Source of the DNA: Pterobdella sp. o SKG-2022
Taxonomy: Eukaryota; Annelida; Clitellata; Hirudinida; Piscicolidae
NCBI GenBank assembly: GCA_964035795.1
Contig: OZ038320.1
Coordinates: 31,327,125-31,391,124, forward strand
Length of the DNA: 64,000 nucleotides
Direction of reading: 5' to 3'
Each line of letters begins with the position of its first letter. Position 1 is the first letter of the stretch. The translations under genes were made by a program, and so were the position numbers. Below the pieces are notes generated by a model. That model was not told the origin of the DNA and did not search any database. It saw nothing but the letters and a program-made list of their open reading frames with translations. Below, in pieces: positions 37,801 through 59,686 of the stretch.

Positions 37801-39363
37801 AGAAGGACCCGGTCTTAATGACGAACACCACGGCACCCAAGTCTACAACCAGGTCGGGCAGGGGTGTGGTGTCACCCAGGATTGGGGAGGACTTTGTGGT
37901 TGAGAAGGTGCCATCATGTCGCAGTACAGAGACCACTGTTGAGAAGCGCAAGAACAGACGAACCCCCCTCAAAAATTCCAAGTACTCAGAAGATTACGAG
38001 TTTAATATTGATAACCACAGTGAGGGGGAGGAGGATGAAGAAGAGGATGACATTGCTGGTGATGATGATGATGATGCTGGGAGTGGTGGGTCGCCTTGTG
38101 TGGAGAAGAAAAAGCGAGGTAGGAAGCCGATGAAGGAGGAAAAGAGGGGCAGGAAGCGCAAGTCGTATGAGGAGGATGATGAGGTGGTCTTTGGGGGAGG
38201 TGAGTTGATATCTCATCAGTGATTTTAAGCTATTTTTGTTGTTATTTTTTTAGAAAAAATTAGAATAATCTAAAGCCTACAAAAATACAACGGTTTTTAT
38301 AACAATGGATTCTTAGTTAATTGGAAAGCTAATCTTTAATTAAACCTCGCTACCATTTTGTTTATCCAAAACATTTCAATCAAACATCAACAAGCCAAGT
38401 AGATATAACTAACTTTTCAGTATAAATTCACTTAAAAAAACCAACCTAAATCCCCTCCACACAGAGAAGGTCAAACGCACCCGCCACACCAAAACGCCAT
38501 CATCATCAGCATGCAAATCATCCCACCGCAACATCGACTCATCACTCAAGGCTGTCGAAACCCTGGTCGGGGAGATGATGAGGAATGAGAGTGCCTGGCC
38601 TTTCCTTAAGCCTGTGTCAGTTAAAGAGGTTCGCTTGTACAGCTAAGTGTTCGTGTTTTTATTTACCAGCCTATCAATATTGTGGTTATTATCTGCTCTT
38701 GGTATCTTCAAAACTACACAACCATCATTTTTCTCCAGCCTCACACCACTTTTATGAATACAATCCCACCACACACCACCCTCCAACCTCACTACCTCAA
38801 CAACCCCCTAGGTGCCTGACTACTTGGAGATAGTGAGTCACCCGATGGACTTGTCGACCATCAAGTACAAGTTGTACCAGTACCAGTACACCAGCGAGGA
38901 GCAGGTGTTAGCTGACCTCAAACTCATGTTTGACAACTGTAATCTCTATAATAGGTTGGCGTCTTCACTGGTTCTTATTGTTTTTTCTTTTTGCGTTTTA
39001 GGATGCTTTCGAACGCTTTTTTGATATTATGGAAATTGACAATATTATTGTTATTATTATGTTCTGATTGAAATATTACCTCTAGTTGAAATAACTATTT
39101 GAATATTAATATGTTATCATTTTAATTGTTATTTCTATTATTATTGTTATTATTACTATTATTATTACCATGCACCACACCCCTGCAGCCCGAACACACC
39201 GGTGCACAACGCAGGCCTGATCTTGGAGGACTTTATGGACAAGCGTTGGATCGAACTCAATAGCAATAGTAAAAATAATAATAAATCGAATAATATCAAT
39301 AATAATAGTTTACATAATAACGGTGAAACGAACAAAGGCAGGGATAAGAGGTTCAGTTTATAA
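22868..39363 (+). CDS. BAZ1A: ACF1/BAZ1A orthologue, chromatin-remodelling subunit, 29 exons
   Basis: ACF1 is the large non-catalytic partner of the ISWI ATPase in the ACF and CHRAC complexes, which space nucleosomes in the nucleus. The assembled protein is 1,536 residues (human about 1,556) and has the full order of domains. WAC domain at about 20-125 (CNSLIWTCGTTG, FTEALESE); DDT domain at about 265-350 (FGRLLMCHDFLHSF), the region for ISWI contact; WSD/WHIM-type blocks around 390-650 and 700-880, including MPLGMDRTYRTYWFL; a C4HC3 PHD finger at 1118-1165 (CKVC ... CDGC ... EGDWYCSTC); and a C-terminal bromodomain near 1390-1505 (WPFLKPVS, VPDYLEIVSHPMDLSTI, NCNLYNSPNTP). A KKRGPKKK stretch across the junction of exons 25 and 26 looks like a nuclear localisation signal. 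The start MPLL is that of vertebrate BAZ1A. Assignment to BAZ1A rather than BAZ1B rests on WAC plus this start and the BAZ1A-like bromodomain. Confidence 0.94.
24161..24335. repeat. minisatellite with palindromic AATACCTGGTATT core, ~32-bp spacing
   Basis: Within the second BAZ1A intron six related units begin at about 24161, 24193, 24225, 24257, 24292 and 24321. The best-preserved units contain AATACCTGGTATT, which reads the same on both strands around its central base. Others have drifted (for example AACACCTGGCATT, AATACCATGTATT, AATACACTGTATT), mostly keeping the mirror symmetry. Confidence 0.8.
29240..29595. repeat. possible dispersed repeat in a BAZ1A intron
   Basis: This segment differs from the surrounding intron: it starts TATATAGCGCCTCTTACGC, has CATTCAAAGGCGCT shortly after, then a purine-rich stretch with GAGTTCCAAAG. 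A TATAGCGC...CAAAGGCGCT beginning followed by an AAGAAG-rich part is a pattern I have met in many copies in marine invertebrate genomes. I cannot show copy number from this window (only a short TATATAGCGCTAAGT match near 61393). Confidence 0.4.
31740..32144 (-). pseudogene. LINE C-terminal region with C2H2 zinc finger
   Basis: Continues the RT frame after the stop at 32205. It has IRWAGHVSRMADSR, a GAPRKRYKDYFK block, and ends with a single C2H2 finger (CQTCGKGF ... LISHTRTHR) just before the TAA at 31740. Such a finger at the end of a LINE protein probably contacts nucleic acid. Confidence 0.85.
32205..34101 (-). pseudogene. LINE reverse transcriptase domain (frameshifted)
   Basis: Two overlapping frames (34101-33019 and 33074-32205) together cover the RT. 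The first has a linker, then YKRKGNKRTCDNHRGISLLS and PESQCGFRTGRG. The frame shifts near 33050, after which FVDLNKAFDSV (motif A), NGVKQGCVLAPTLFS and the catalytic LFADDCAL block follow, then the thumb with TYLGCTI and YGCEAWTV. It ends at a TAA (32205-32207) where related elements usually carry on. Confidence 0.92.
34171..34890 (-). pseudogene. LINE endonuclease domain (broken)
   Basis: Minus-strand coding similarity includes LGETRLSDKGQ, GVGFAIKNQL, the central motif LLGDFNACVG and, after the frameshift near 34275, the WMHPRSRHWHLIDFIIV block. The following DHRLI motif lies beyond two in-frame stops, at 34168-34170 and 34135-34137. These are the conserved blocks of the apurinic endonuclease of non-LTR elements, which nicks target DNA for target-primed reverse transcription. 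Confidence 0.85.
35576..36310. other. AT-rich remainder of BAZ1A intron 21
   Basis: Trinucleotide-like ATA/AAT sequence to about 35760, then AT-rich intron DNA, with no exon seen until the acceptor at 36310. Confidence 0.6.
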
Positions 39364-40191
39364 TAGGATGATAAATTTTATTATTTGTATTATTATTTCT
39401 ATTAATTTTTTTTTCATATTATTTTGCCTATTATTCTTATTCTTATTATGGTTTCATTATCACCATAGATAGACTAATTAGGATTTTTAATGAATTAGCT
39501 TCTGCAAGTGGTTAACACATCATAACATGAACATTTATTACATAATATTACCACTAGCTGTCACTAGGATCAATAACCTTCCATTGCTTCAATGGACTCT
39601 TGTGTTTATGCGTATGTGGTTTGTATTCATTCACTTTATGCATATTTATTATTATCTATAGTATGTCTTATTTTTATTTTTAGTATTATTATTATTATTT
39701 GTATTCATATAAAGCAACTAAGAATCTTGTTACGGTTTTGTTGAAGACACGTTTGTTTTTGCCGTCTCTTAACTTATTCTTTTGATGATATTATTATTAT
39801 TATTATTGCTATTATGTTGCTATTGTTTTTTTATTCTTATTATTGCTATTGGTAGATTAGTAATATTATTATTTTATTATGGATAATATTATTGATATTA
39901 TTATTGTTTATTATTTTTGTTGTTATTACAAAATAATAGTTTATTGGTTGGTTTCGTTAATGGGTTTTCATCTTATTGTCAATCCTTAGTCGGAATGTAG
40001 ATTTTCCATTTATTTTCACTTCGATAATGTTTTAAAACTTTACAAATATGCATTTTGTGTGTGTCGCTGTGTGTTTGTGAGTACCTGAGTATAATTGTTA
40101 GTATGTTTGCCTGTCTGTCTGATTATTTGTTTGTCTTCCTCTTTGTGCTTCGGTGTACATATTTATGTTGAACATTTATTTTTTTTTATAG

Positions 40192-40197
40192 AATAAA
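40192..40197 (+). terminator. candidate polyadenylation signal after BAZ1A
   Basis: AATAAA within GAATAAAATTTT downstream of the BAZ1A stop. Other hexamers occur nearer, so the real site is undecided. Confidence 0.25.
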
Positions 40198-41318
40198 ATT
40201 TTAAAAATCATTTTTCATTAAATTTTTTTCTGAAAACCCTGCAATTTTACATGGGAATAATCTTTTTAACTTATATCAGCAAGCACATCAGTTGAAAAAG
40301 TCCAAAAACGCCTGATGAAGTATCCTGGGCGTTTCATAATGTAAAGTTTTTATTGAATAAAATTGATTAAAATTAATGAGAATAACTTAACCATTTATCT
40401 CAAATATGGTTTCTACGCTAAAAAAACAAGTCTTCAGAGAAAAAAACCTAAATTTTTGAGAATAATTAGGATTAAAATAGAAATTAAACAAAGACTATAA
40501 TTTCAAAAGTTTTTCCCAAAAAGAAAATACTAACCTTAAAACACAACTATTAACTCTCATTATCGATAACATAACTGCGTTAGGAACAACTGATGAAGAT
40601 TGATGCTGATAATCTTGACAGACGAACCCGCATTTCACGCACCATAACCCCGCAGTCGATTAGTTGGGAAAGAAGCAGTATGTTGTAATAAAAGTAGCAG
40701 TGAGAACTGCTCCCCATGAATGAAAAATTGAATTTTAAAATCGTAAGTAACTATTAAACTTATCGTTTATAAGATAATTAAAATACTTGATATGTTAAAT
40801 AGAGATTGCTTGTATCCAACCACAAAATTAACAGCCATATTAACAGTAAGTTTTAAAATATACTGCTGAATTGTGACAAAATTAAATTTATTAAAAATTA
40901 TAGTTTCTGTTTGAAATTAAATTTATTTAAAAATTTCTTCATAATATAGAAAAAAAGCAAGAAAACAGTGTCAGTTATTTTATCATCAATTACATGTCTT
41001 GCCTCTGATAGCTCTGTCTTGCTATAAATGGCCAATAAATATCTTTTTTTGCAGGACCAAATTGAACATCACAATCACTATAGTTATGTTCTTGTTGATG
41101 GAGGTATCTTGTGTGGGAGAGTTTCTTAGGGCCTGTCATGGTTTCTTAAAGGCTGCTCTAAAAGTCTAATATTTGCTCATAATTTGGAGGAATTAAATTT
41201 AATATAAATAATATGAATATAAATACTTTATATTAAATGTTTTTAACAGACTTCATCGAAAAAATTTATTTTTAGAAAAAAACAATAAAAAATAGCAATT
41301 TTTTATGATGAAATTTTG

Positions 41319-41411
41319 GAAAATTATAGTTTTGTTCAACAAATGAAATACTGAATTTTTAAATATAAACTGTATTTAGTATTTTATTATTTGAACAAAA
41401 CTATAATTTTC
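41319..41411. repeat. 93-bp hairpin (inverted repeat)
   Basis: GAAAATTATAGTTTTGTTC at 41319 pairs with its reverse complement ending at 41411. The arms are about 38 bp with a few mismatches, and the loop lies around 41357-41372. Confidence 0.8.
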
Positions 41412-44400
41412 TATAGTTTTAGTTAAGTTATAATATTTTTCGCTATAAAGTATTAATTCAATTATTGAGTTAAAATCAAAAATTTAAATGAACAAAACGG
41501 AGCTATCATATAAAAAAATACCCAAACAGTCTCATTTCATAAAGTTTATAGACCCAAACAGTAAAGTGGCACAGTGGCACAGATGATTAGATACCACTTG
41601 GTCACACATGGGTGCAGGTGTAATGAAGTGCTTGATGTGCCTATCATTGACATTTCTAATTGAATGCGGTCTGCTATGATGGCTGGTGTGGTGGGTGATG
41701 TGATGGGTTGTGTGGTGGTGTGGTAGTGGTGGTGGTGTGGTAGGTGTTGGAGGTTGGGGATGAGGGTTGGAAATGATGAAGTGAGTAGTAATGGTGGCTG
41801 GTGATGGATATGTTTCTAATCATCATTTTACCTCGAAAAAAATGTCAACTATTATGGGTTTTATTGCTTTTACAATTAAGTAGGCTTTTAAATTTCATCA
41901 ATTGACTTTCTTTGAAAAAAATGGCTTTTGCAAGTGTTGTGGCTACAGTTATTTTAATATGAATTAATATTATATGTCGTGTTATTATCAACATAGAGCT
42001 TATTTGTCGTAAAAATTAACAAGTCCAATATTTGATATTTTTATAATTACGCAATTAATATCATGAATTTCTTAATCTGTAAAACATGCGTTGTCAAGCT
42101 ATAATGAGTTTGATAATTATGATGAGGATAATGATAGAAGTGATGATGATGATAGCAATAATAATTAGTAGGATAGTATGAGTTAGTTAAATAACGGTAG
42201 AGTTGTGAATTAATTTCTTAATATTAAATTTTTTAAATAAATAATTGTTTCTAAACAATACTTAGAAAAGCTTTTGAATAGTACCAAAGAAAAGTAGTTA
42301 AATCAATAAAAAACAAAAATATAACTATATATCAATAAAAATAAAATTAATAATATAAAAAATCAATAAAATAAATAAAAAGAGAATAATAAGTTAATTA
42401 AAAAAGTTAATTGATATTGATTAGAGCTTTTTATTGGAACAAGCTGCGTGCGATTATTAGTTTTATCGTTGTGCAAATTAACTTTTCCCTTCTTATCACA
42501 CTCTCTTACGCTTTGTTTTTATGTTTATTCAATTTTATTTCAAAAATATTTTTTTTAATAATTTTTTGGTTTTAATTAAAATTTGGGTCTTTAAAACTTT
42601 TTAATTAATTAAAAATCTAAATTAATATTAATTATTATAAATTATATTTTCTAAATATTCAATACCATGTATATATAAACACATTAGTGATAACCATAAC
42701 CCCCGGTTCAGTTTTCATTGGTGTCAACTAGGAGGAGCCTAGGAACCAATCAGCAATCAGTATTTGAACCGGTGGCCTGTGATTGGATTAGAAAGAAAAA
42801 TCAATTGTCAATTTCTTAGCGTTAATTTCGTTAAAGAGTGCGTTAAATGAATATAAATATTAGCGTAAGAAGTTCTTAACTTTTGGAAATCTTTTCGAAT
42901 GAAGTATTATTAAAATTTATGTAAATTATTTTTTTTGATAAACTCAATAAACCCGGAAGAATTAAAAATCGTTGATGATAATGCGTATATATTAATGATC
43001 CTGATTAGAAAGAACTGTTAAGATAACAATAACCTATGAAATACAGCCATCAACCGATTGGGAAGCTAATATTGAATTCGTTTGAAACTTAATGTTAATA
43101 ACTAGATAAATAATATTTACTAGCTTGATGAAACACGGTTGTTTAAGTAACTGGAATAAACAACATTGTTGGACAAATAAAACCATAAATGTTAATATAA
43201 ATGCTGGTCAACGAGATAGTGCTTAATTATTTAAAATGTTGAACAACTACGGCAACAATAAACATCAACGACAAAGGCAATAAAAACAAATGAAATAATA
43301 TTAACTAAATTAAAAAAAAACATAAAAATAACGAAAAAATTGAAAAAAAAAATGGCGTTTAAATGCAACTGTATTTTCCTGTTAACTGCTGCTTGGCCTT
43401 CCTGATGCATCTTTGCTAACCACATATAAGGTTAAATATCATAATTTTCAAATACAAAATTCAGTAATTAATTCTATGACATTTGTTTGCGTAATTCATT
43501 CAAGTATAAATGCTTTGAGAATCTCGAATATTTATGTTAAATGTACGTAGCTTTTTACCAGGTGAATTTGAATTTAATCTTATGTTTTACTTAATTTCTA
43601 TAATGAAACTTTATTAGTTTTCATGAAAATACCCAAATAAAGCTATTTATAATCTAAAACCTGAAATAATAATGATAGACCAGAAAATTCATTGTACCTA
43701 TGTAATTCTGTGACTCACAAAAACACTTCGTGACAGCTCAATAAACTCTGAAAACTATTCTATGCTAAACTAATATCATCAAGCTTTAAAAAACTATAAA
43801 TACGTATCTATTTCTTACAATACAACTGCATTGAAGTTTGACAACACAACGGTAACACAATTAAATGAAAACTATAAAAATCTGTGGAACAAAAGATATT
43901 TCTATTGTTTGTACTACTCAACATTGAGATATCAAGTGTGAAAATATACATGATGGAAGCATTTTATGAAATGAAGATTTAAAATTTAATTTGAATTTAA
44001 TTTAAAACTCAAAATTAATTAAATCAATGAAATATTATTAAAAGCAACAAAAAAATGCTTTGATCAAATTTACAAGACTTCCGTAAGCCTAACTTATATT
44101 TTCAAATAAATAACAATAATACTTATAAGACGCCAAAAAAATTTATAAAGCAAAAAAAACGTAAAATTACACTAGAAAGCATTGTAACGACACGATAACC
44201 TACTAACATTACAGTTAACAGATGTAACAATATAAATAACATGAAAAAACAACACAGAAGATGTGGCGACAATATAACGGACAATCAACATAGTATAACA
44301 GTACTGGAAACTGTTATAACACACCAGCTTACTATAAAAAAACAAATCGTTTTTATAACAGTAAAAGCTATTTCTAAAACATCTCATATTATTTAATAGC

Positions 44401-44573
44401 TATAAAATCATTTATAAAATCACAGATTAAACACAGAGCACTACACTACATCTAATAAAGGGATTATGGTAGCATGAGCTTCAAGAGTTTTTAGAACACA
44501 GCATAACACTGCAAGAAAATTAAGTTACATAGCACTAACCTTACATCATACGAGACCCACATAAAAGATCATC

Positions 44574-54440
<9,867 letters not shown>

Positions 54441-57400
54441 AATAATTTGGAGAAATATATGGGATAATATGAATGATATATGTGGATATATGAAAAGATG
54501 TTCAGATATATGAAAGTATGGGTTTAAATAAGGATATATGGATGGTAAATTAACTGGTGTTGATGATTCAGTTATTAATATTTCGCATGTATTTATCATT
54601 TAAAACCTTGGGGTTTTGAAAGAATTATTTGATATAAATAAAAGTTGTGGTTCTTGAAAATGCTGTAGGTGAATAACTAAAAAACAGTTACCATGAACCA
54701 CTTTTGTGGAAATAATTATTGAATTTAGTTTCAACTTTGAACATACATCGTATTTTATTGTTATATGCTAATAAATTTGTATGAATATTTGTTTTATTAA
54801 AATTGTTTTCCATCTATTTGATTATAATTCTTACTGATATTTTCATCCATAAATTATTAGTATCCTAATAATACTTATGACACTCATAAGCATTGGACCT
54901 TAAAGGGAAACTTTTGAAGTTTTGCATCTTACATTTAATTTGGTTTATTTCTTTAATGTATTGTCATTAGTTATTTCGTTTCAGTTAATTTTTTTATTAT
55001 TCCAGTTAAGGTAATTATTGAATTTTTATCCTTTTTATTGATTATAACATATTTATTTATATTCTTTTCTTTGTATTGATAACTTCAACTGAATCAAAAA
55101 TCTCTCAAATAGCATAAATAAAATCTAGAAATATTTATTGAAATTTATTTCAAATATCAAAAAAATTATTGAAAAATACAAAAATTTTGTAATTAAATAA
55201 AAATTGCTTATTTAAGCAAAGGAAATAAATACAGAAATATAAAGAAAACTGGATAGAAGCAGTTTTAAAACAGTCCTTCAATACTTCGGTGATGACCGAT
55301 ATTATATAAATAATCAGTACAGACATTTTTAGTTAAGACTAATAACCAAACCATTAAAAAGTTAAACAGGGATTATAATTTCTATAAGCAGTAGGTTTGT
55401 ATATAAAATAATTAGTTCACTAACAACCATTTTAACATTATTAAAAATAAAAAATTGAGAAAATGATATCAATTATTAAATATATGCTTATTTTATATAG
55501 ATAGTATTAGTAAGATGGTTTATCGTGGATATTAACTAGCTCATAATAAATGTAATAGACACAAACATAAGAGCTATTTGACAAGAGTTTCACACGTTTT
55601 TGTTGTTATAATGCTTGATGTCTTAGAGATATTTTTAGTATTTGATTATGTGAGTTCTGCTTACCAAAAAATACTTTTGTGTTTGTAAAGGACAATTCAT
55701 TCGATAGGGGGAGACCAAATGCTGTTAAACGCAGTTTCTGTTCAAAACGGAAAATATTGAGAAATATTCGAAAGGTTATCGCAATATTTATAAGAACTAT
55801 ATAATTACCATATGAAACTGAATGAATATACTGTTTTAATAACTGATGAGAGGAATAAGAGTTTTAAATGAATTTATGAAACATAATAATATAAATATAT
55901 AAGTTAAACTCAATTTAAAATAATAAAAAAGTTTGGAAATAAGCTGAAAAAGACACAAATATTTTGTTAAAGAATTAAAGCAGAATTTAAAAGATAGTTA
56001 ATAACTAGCTTTGTGAAGTTATAAATATAACCATACTAATAATTTCGTTGGTACTTGGCTATTTAGGTAACTTTTAAAAAGAAATTTAAAAAATAATGAA
56101 CTGAAATACATATTTAGTGAATTATTCTACAGAGCAACAAAACAATCAAATACGACTCTTATATGGGTTGAAGCTTCAAACCATCATCCTTTGACCCTAT
56201 GATGATGAAGTAAACATGTGAAATAAATAGATATAGTTAAAAAGTAAAAGAAAATCTAATGAGTATATAGAGTAATAATGAGGTAAATACATTAAACATA
56301 TATAAAAATTAAATAAAAAACTCCAGACTTGAGAAAGAACTATGAGTATTATTTGTGTTTTATGAAGAAACTTGCTGATGAATGTATTGAATGAGAATAA
56401 CACGAGATTATTTTTGATACTTTAATAAACATTTCCATCAGAAATTTTATATATATATATGAAGCTACAAATTTGAATATCTTATTCATTATAAATATAT
56501 TAGAAGTAGAAACATCGGAGATACAGCTAGTAGAATATTCTACTGGCAAAAATACATAACATGGGATAATGGATATAAATGATATAGGAGTAAACATTAA
56601 GTTTATAAATTTAGTAGTAATACAAAATTTTTTATATATAATAATAGTGAAATTGTATTTCAATTAGAAAATTTAAGTCGGAAATGCTGTTGATTTATCA
56701 TGCATTGCAGTATGAAACCGTCATAATTCTATTTTACAGCGTGAACTTCTCTCAATAACCAGCATATTACCGTGGAAAATTCATGTTTAAAACTGCATTT
56801 AACCTAGAAGAGATTCAGTTACTTCTTGTTGAAAGATTAAGAGTGTAAACCTAACAAGAATACACGAAAAACGTAAGCAAATCAATAAACACCCTGACTT
56901 TGGCGTGGAGGAGTTAGGTTAAGATTTATATTTACATTGTGAACAATGATAATCTTTGTACATAGACATAATCCTTCAATGGACTTTGTTATAATTTTTG
57001 TGTTACCTTTTCAGAGACACCTTATGCATGTTTTGTATAGTAATTAAACTTTAAAAACATCAACTGAGGTTTCATACATTTATTTAAAATAAAAGCTAAA
57101 AGCTATAATTTTCGATAAGTATAGCCTTATCATAAAACGTTAGCAGTATTATCTTGTATTATAGATGTGAGGTAAAATGTATTTTAAAGTTCTGTGTCGA
57201 TAATATTTCCCTTTATTAAACTCAATAGTATATCAGAACTTATACAAGTAAATATTATAAATATAATTCAGATGCTGCTATGAATAAAGCATAAATTTCG
57301 ATATGAATACTCTATAAAAACAAACCTGCCTGCCATTTAAGATAAATAGTGATAGAACAAAGGCACTAAATGACGCAACTATGTCAAAAAAAGATAGCTA

Positions 57401-57997
57401 TATCAATAAAATTCCAAAACATTGAATAGAAGCACTGTGGTGTAGATAACTGTAAGGCTGGAACCAGGAAATACCCAAGCCTCGTAATATTTGTTATCTG
57501 TCTTATCATCGAATTGTACTGAACTACTGAGACTCAATGATTAAGATATCTTTCTAACATAAGCTAACATTGTTGAAATATCCCTGTTAACTTATATTAT
57601 AGATTTATTTTTGTTAGTGGATAACGATGTAGCGTTAAAAAGATAAAAAATATTTAACATAACGATGTTATGAAATAAAAGCTCATCTCTAGTCTTGCTT
57701 CAGTATCATTTATCTAGGGTTCACAAAAAGCACTATACATAATGAAAAAGTAAAGAAGCCATACTTTGAATATACAAATTTTATGACGAAGGAACATTAA
57801 TAATTATCTGTAGGGTAGTTAAATACTTCTATAGTAACATGTACACGCATGAATTATGTATTGTTGAAAACTCAGGAATCTTGTTACTCTAAGCTGCTTA
57901 TGCATTGTATCTGTATTGTATTAATATTGTGTCCAAAGCATCAGGGTGATCCATGCGTTGTAGTGATATTTGTAACTGTTTTTATAAAGTGGTTTTA
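54441..57997. other. non-coding region after EMX
   Basis: AT-rich DNA without a convincing exon on either strand. It should include the EMX 3' untranslated region. A copy of a short dispersed repeat lies near 57100-57150. Confidence 0.6.
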
Positions 57998-59686
57998 TTA
58001 TGATAAATAAGCATTTCTGTCAGGCAAGAAGCGGTGTTGAGGTGGCTCTGGTGTGAGAAACATTTTTTGGTCCCGTGTTGGAAGTTTCTGCGGTAGAATA
58101 TACTGTGATGTTTTGTGTTGATATTGTTGAGGATGGGGGGATCGTTGTAGGTGTGTTTGTTGTTGTGGGTTTGTTATGTGTTGAAGGTGTGTTTTTTGTA
58201 ATGGTTGTGTTATGTGTTGAAGGTGTGTTTGTTGGAGGTGTGTTATGCGTTGTGGATGTGAATTCAACAACTTCTGAGAGTTTAATAATTGGGGATGTGT
58301 TTTAAATTCTTTTTGTTTCGATTGGATTGATGGGTTTTGAGACTTGGGAGGAGGAAGAAGGCGAGGGGATGGTCGCAAAGGAGGTAGCTCAGGCTGGGAG
58401 GAAGATAATTCTAAGTGCGGTGAATACATTTGTTTGAGATGATGTTGACTATGAGGGTAATGTAAAAAATCTCTTTGTGAATTCTGAGACTCTTGTATAA
58501 ATAACTGATTCTGCTTGTTATGCTGTTGTTTGGGGTTGAGACCTATGTAGAACTCTTGCGAGTGGCTGGGCTGGTGGAAGTAGAGATCAAATTTTGAGTG
58601 TGTATCTTGATGTTTCTGATTCTCATAAGGATGTTTTTGGTTGTGAAATGATTCATTATTTGGAATATAATTTGGTTGAGAATTGAAATTCGAGTTCTTG
58701 TTTTGCTGTTTGGTGTTTTGAAACTTACTGAGATGTGTTGAAGAAAAATGTAACTGATAATTTGATTGTTGTAGGTGATTTGCTGGAGGTGAGTGGAATA
58801 TAGTACTTAACAATTGTTTGTTTGTAAACGAATGCTTTTGAACTTGTGGTGGGGTAGCTTCAAGAAGCATTTGTTGTGGTTGTTGATTGCTTTGTTGTTG
58901 AAGAACGTTTTTGAGTTCCTCTGTAAGTTCTTCAACTTGTTTCGTCAACATTTTGTTTCTGTTGAGAGCCATCATGTAGCGCTTAACAATTTTAGGATGA
59001 CAACAATCTTCATGTTCTTTTCTTTGTTGGTGGATTAAATGTTTTCTTCTCATTAGCTCTTCCTTCAAACTTTCTATCTGTTGCTGGTATTCATGTTGTT
59101 CTTCATGTTTTAGTGATTGTTGTAGTTGATGCATACTGATGTCTGTGTACTCGTCATTTTGATTTTGTATAAATAGTTCTTCGTTTCCAAAATGATTACT
59201 TTGTCCTAGATTTATTCTTTGCTTATAATTTAAATTCTTATCGTTGAAATCCACATAGTTTTTATTTGTGTCATTATCTTGACTATTAACAAAGTAACTA
59301 TGTTTACTATCTTCACACACAGCATCAGTGAAGCTAGACAATAAACTAGCACCAGTCTCATCCCCATCACTCTCAACGCTGCTCTCATAACCATTAGAGC
59401 ATACAGACCTCCCCTTCATCATTTTATCTGTATCTTGTGGGTAGTTCTTATGAAAAAGTTGTATATTATTATCATTATACAAATCTTCTTCGGCGTTTTT
59501 AATGATTTTTATGAAACTGCCGTCCATTGATCTATGTCTGTTTAGTTTTTTGTTCTTTTTCTCTGTGTTTTTTGAGTTGTTTTGTCGTTTCAGTTGTTCG
59601 TTTGAATGTTTTCTGTTATGGATCGGCGGTAGAGACTCGAGTTTGTGATAAGAGTTTGAGTCTTTAGTGGGTATACCATCAAGATT
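57998..59686 (-). CDS. last exon of an unrecognised Gln/His-rich coiled-coil protein
   Basis: The minus-strand frame is open for 562 codons from an acceptor-like ACAG at 59690-59687 to a TAA at 57998. The first Met inside it is at 59527 (509 residues), but the frame is open and protein-like upstream to the acceptor, so I read it as a terminal exon rather than a whole gene. From that Met: an acidic/Ser part (about 1-125), a predicted coiled coil (about 130-212, with QQQIESLKEELMRRKHL and TKQVEELTEELKNVL), then a long tail rich in Gln, His, Pro and Ser with repeated LQ-HIT/QKTHLQ-like segments near 450-475 that suggest internal duplication. AATAAA overlaps the stop codon (57994-57999, minus). 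No family was recognised; cytoskeletal or centrosomal proteins often look like this, but that is only a guess. Upstream exons were not found before the window end. Confidence 0.6.
   Translation of the reverse strand, partial: NLDGIPTKDSNSYHKLESLPPIHNRKHSNEQLKRQNNSKNTEKKNKKLNRHRSMDGSFIKIIKNAEEDLYNDNNIQLFHKNYPQDTDKMMKGRSVCSNGYESSVESDGDETGASLLSSFTDAVCEDSKHSYFVNSQDNDTNKNYVDFNDKNLNYKQRINLGQSNHFGNEELFIQNQNDEYTDISMHQLQQSLKHEEQHEYQQQIESLKEELMRRKHLIHQQRKEHEDCCHPKIVKRYMMALNRNKMLTKQVEELTEELKNVLQQQSNQQPQQMLLEATPPQVQKHSFTNKQLLSTIFHSPPANHLQQSNYQLHFSSTHLSKFQNTKQQNKNSNFNSQPNYIPNNESFHNQKHPYENQKHQDTHSKFDLYFHQPSHSQEFYIGLNPKQQHNKQNQLFIQESQNSQRDFLHYPHSQHHLKQMYSPHLELSSSQPELPPLRPSPRLLPPPKSQNPSIQSKQKEFKTHPQLLNSQKLLNSHPQRITHLQQTHLQHITQPLQKTHLQHITNPQQQTHLQRSPHPQQYQHKTSQYILPQKLPTRDQKMFLTPEPPQHRFLPDRNAYLS

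Larger units (their letters stand above)
22868..39363 (+). other. BAZ1A: exon map of the BAZ1A-like gene
   Basis: Inferred exons: 22868-22980, 23341-23688, 24512-24602, 24792-24894, 24996-25129, 25312-25432, 25664-25810, 25965-26057, 26466-26581, 26759-26855, 27006-27093, 27245-27322, 27436-27483, 27538-27875, 28166-28578, 28640-28915, 29777-29835, 30179-30249, 30458-30535, 30718-30879, 30992-31262, 36311-36415, 36631-36730, 37039-37202, 37516-37619, 37789-38199, 38465-38628, 38812-38954, 39189-39363 (stop TAA). All have AG before and GT after, phases join at each junction, and the total is 4,611 nt. Weakest calls: donor 37202/acceptor 37516 and donor 37619/acceptor 37789 (acidic linker after PHD), and a possible extra exon between 23689 and 24511, where vertebrates have an additional acidic segment. 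Confidence 0.87.
39364..44573. other. non-coding region between BAZ1A and EMX
   Basis: About 5.2 kb without a convincing exon. Contents: ATT-rich simple sequence, a candidate AATAAA at 40192-40197 some 830 bp past the BAZ1A stop, a 93-bp hairpin at 41319-41411, a TGG/TGT-rich run at about 41690-41765, and the upstream region of the EMX gene. Short open frames here are chance. Confidence 0.6.

Noticed and set aside
41560..41640. Possible SINE head (GTGGCACAGTGGCAC and later GGGTGCAGGT)
   Set aside because: Weak resemblance only; no clear boxes, tail or second copy in the window.
56197..56663. Two minus-strand frames with hydrophobic residues
   Set aside because: AT-rich chance frames; no splice context or recognised motif.
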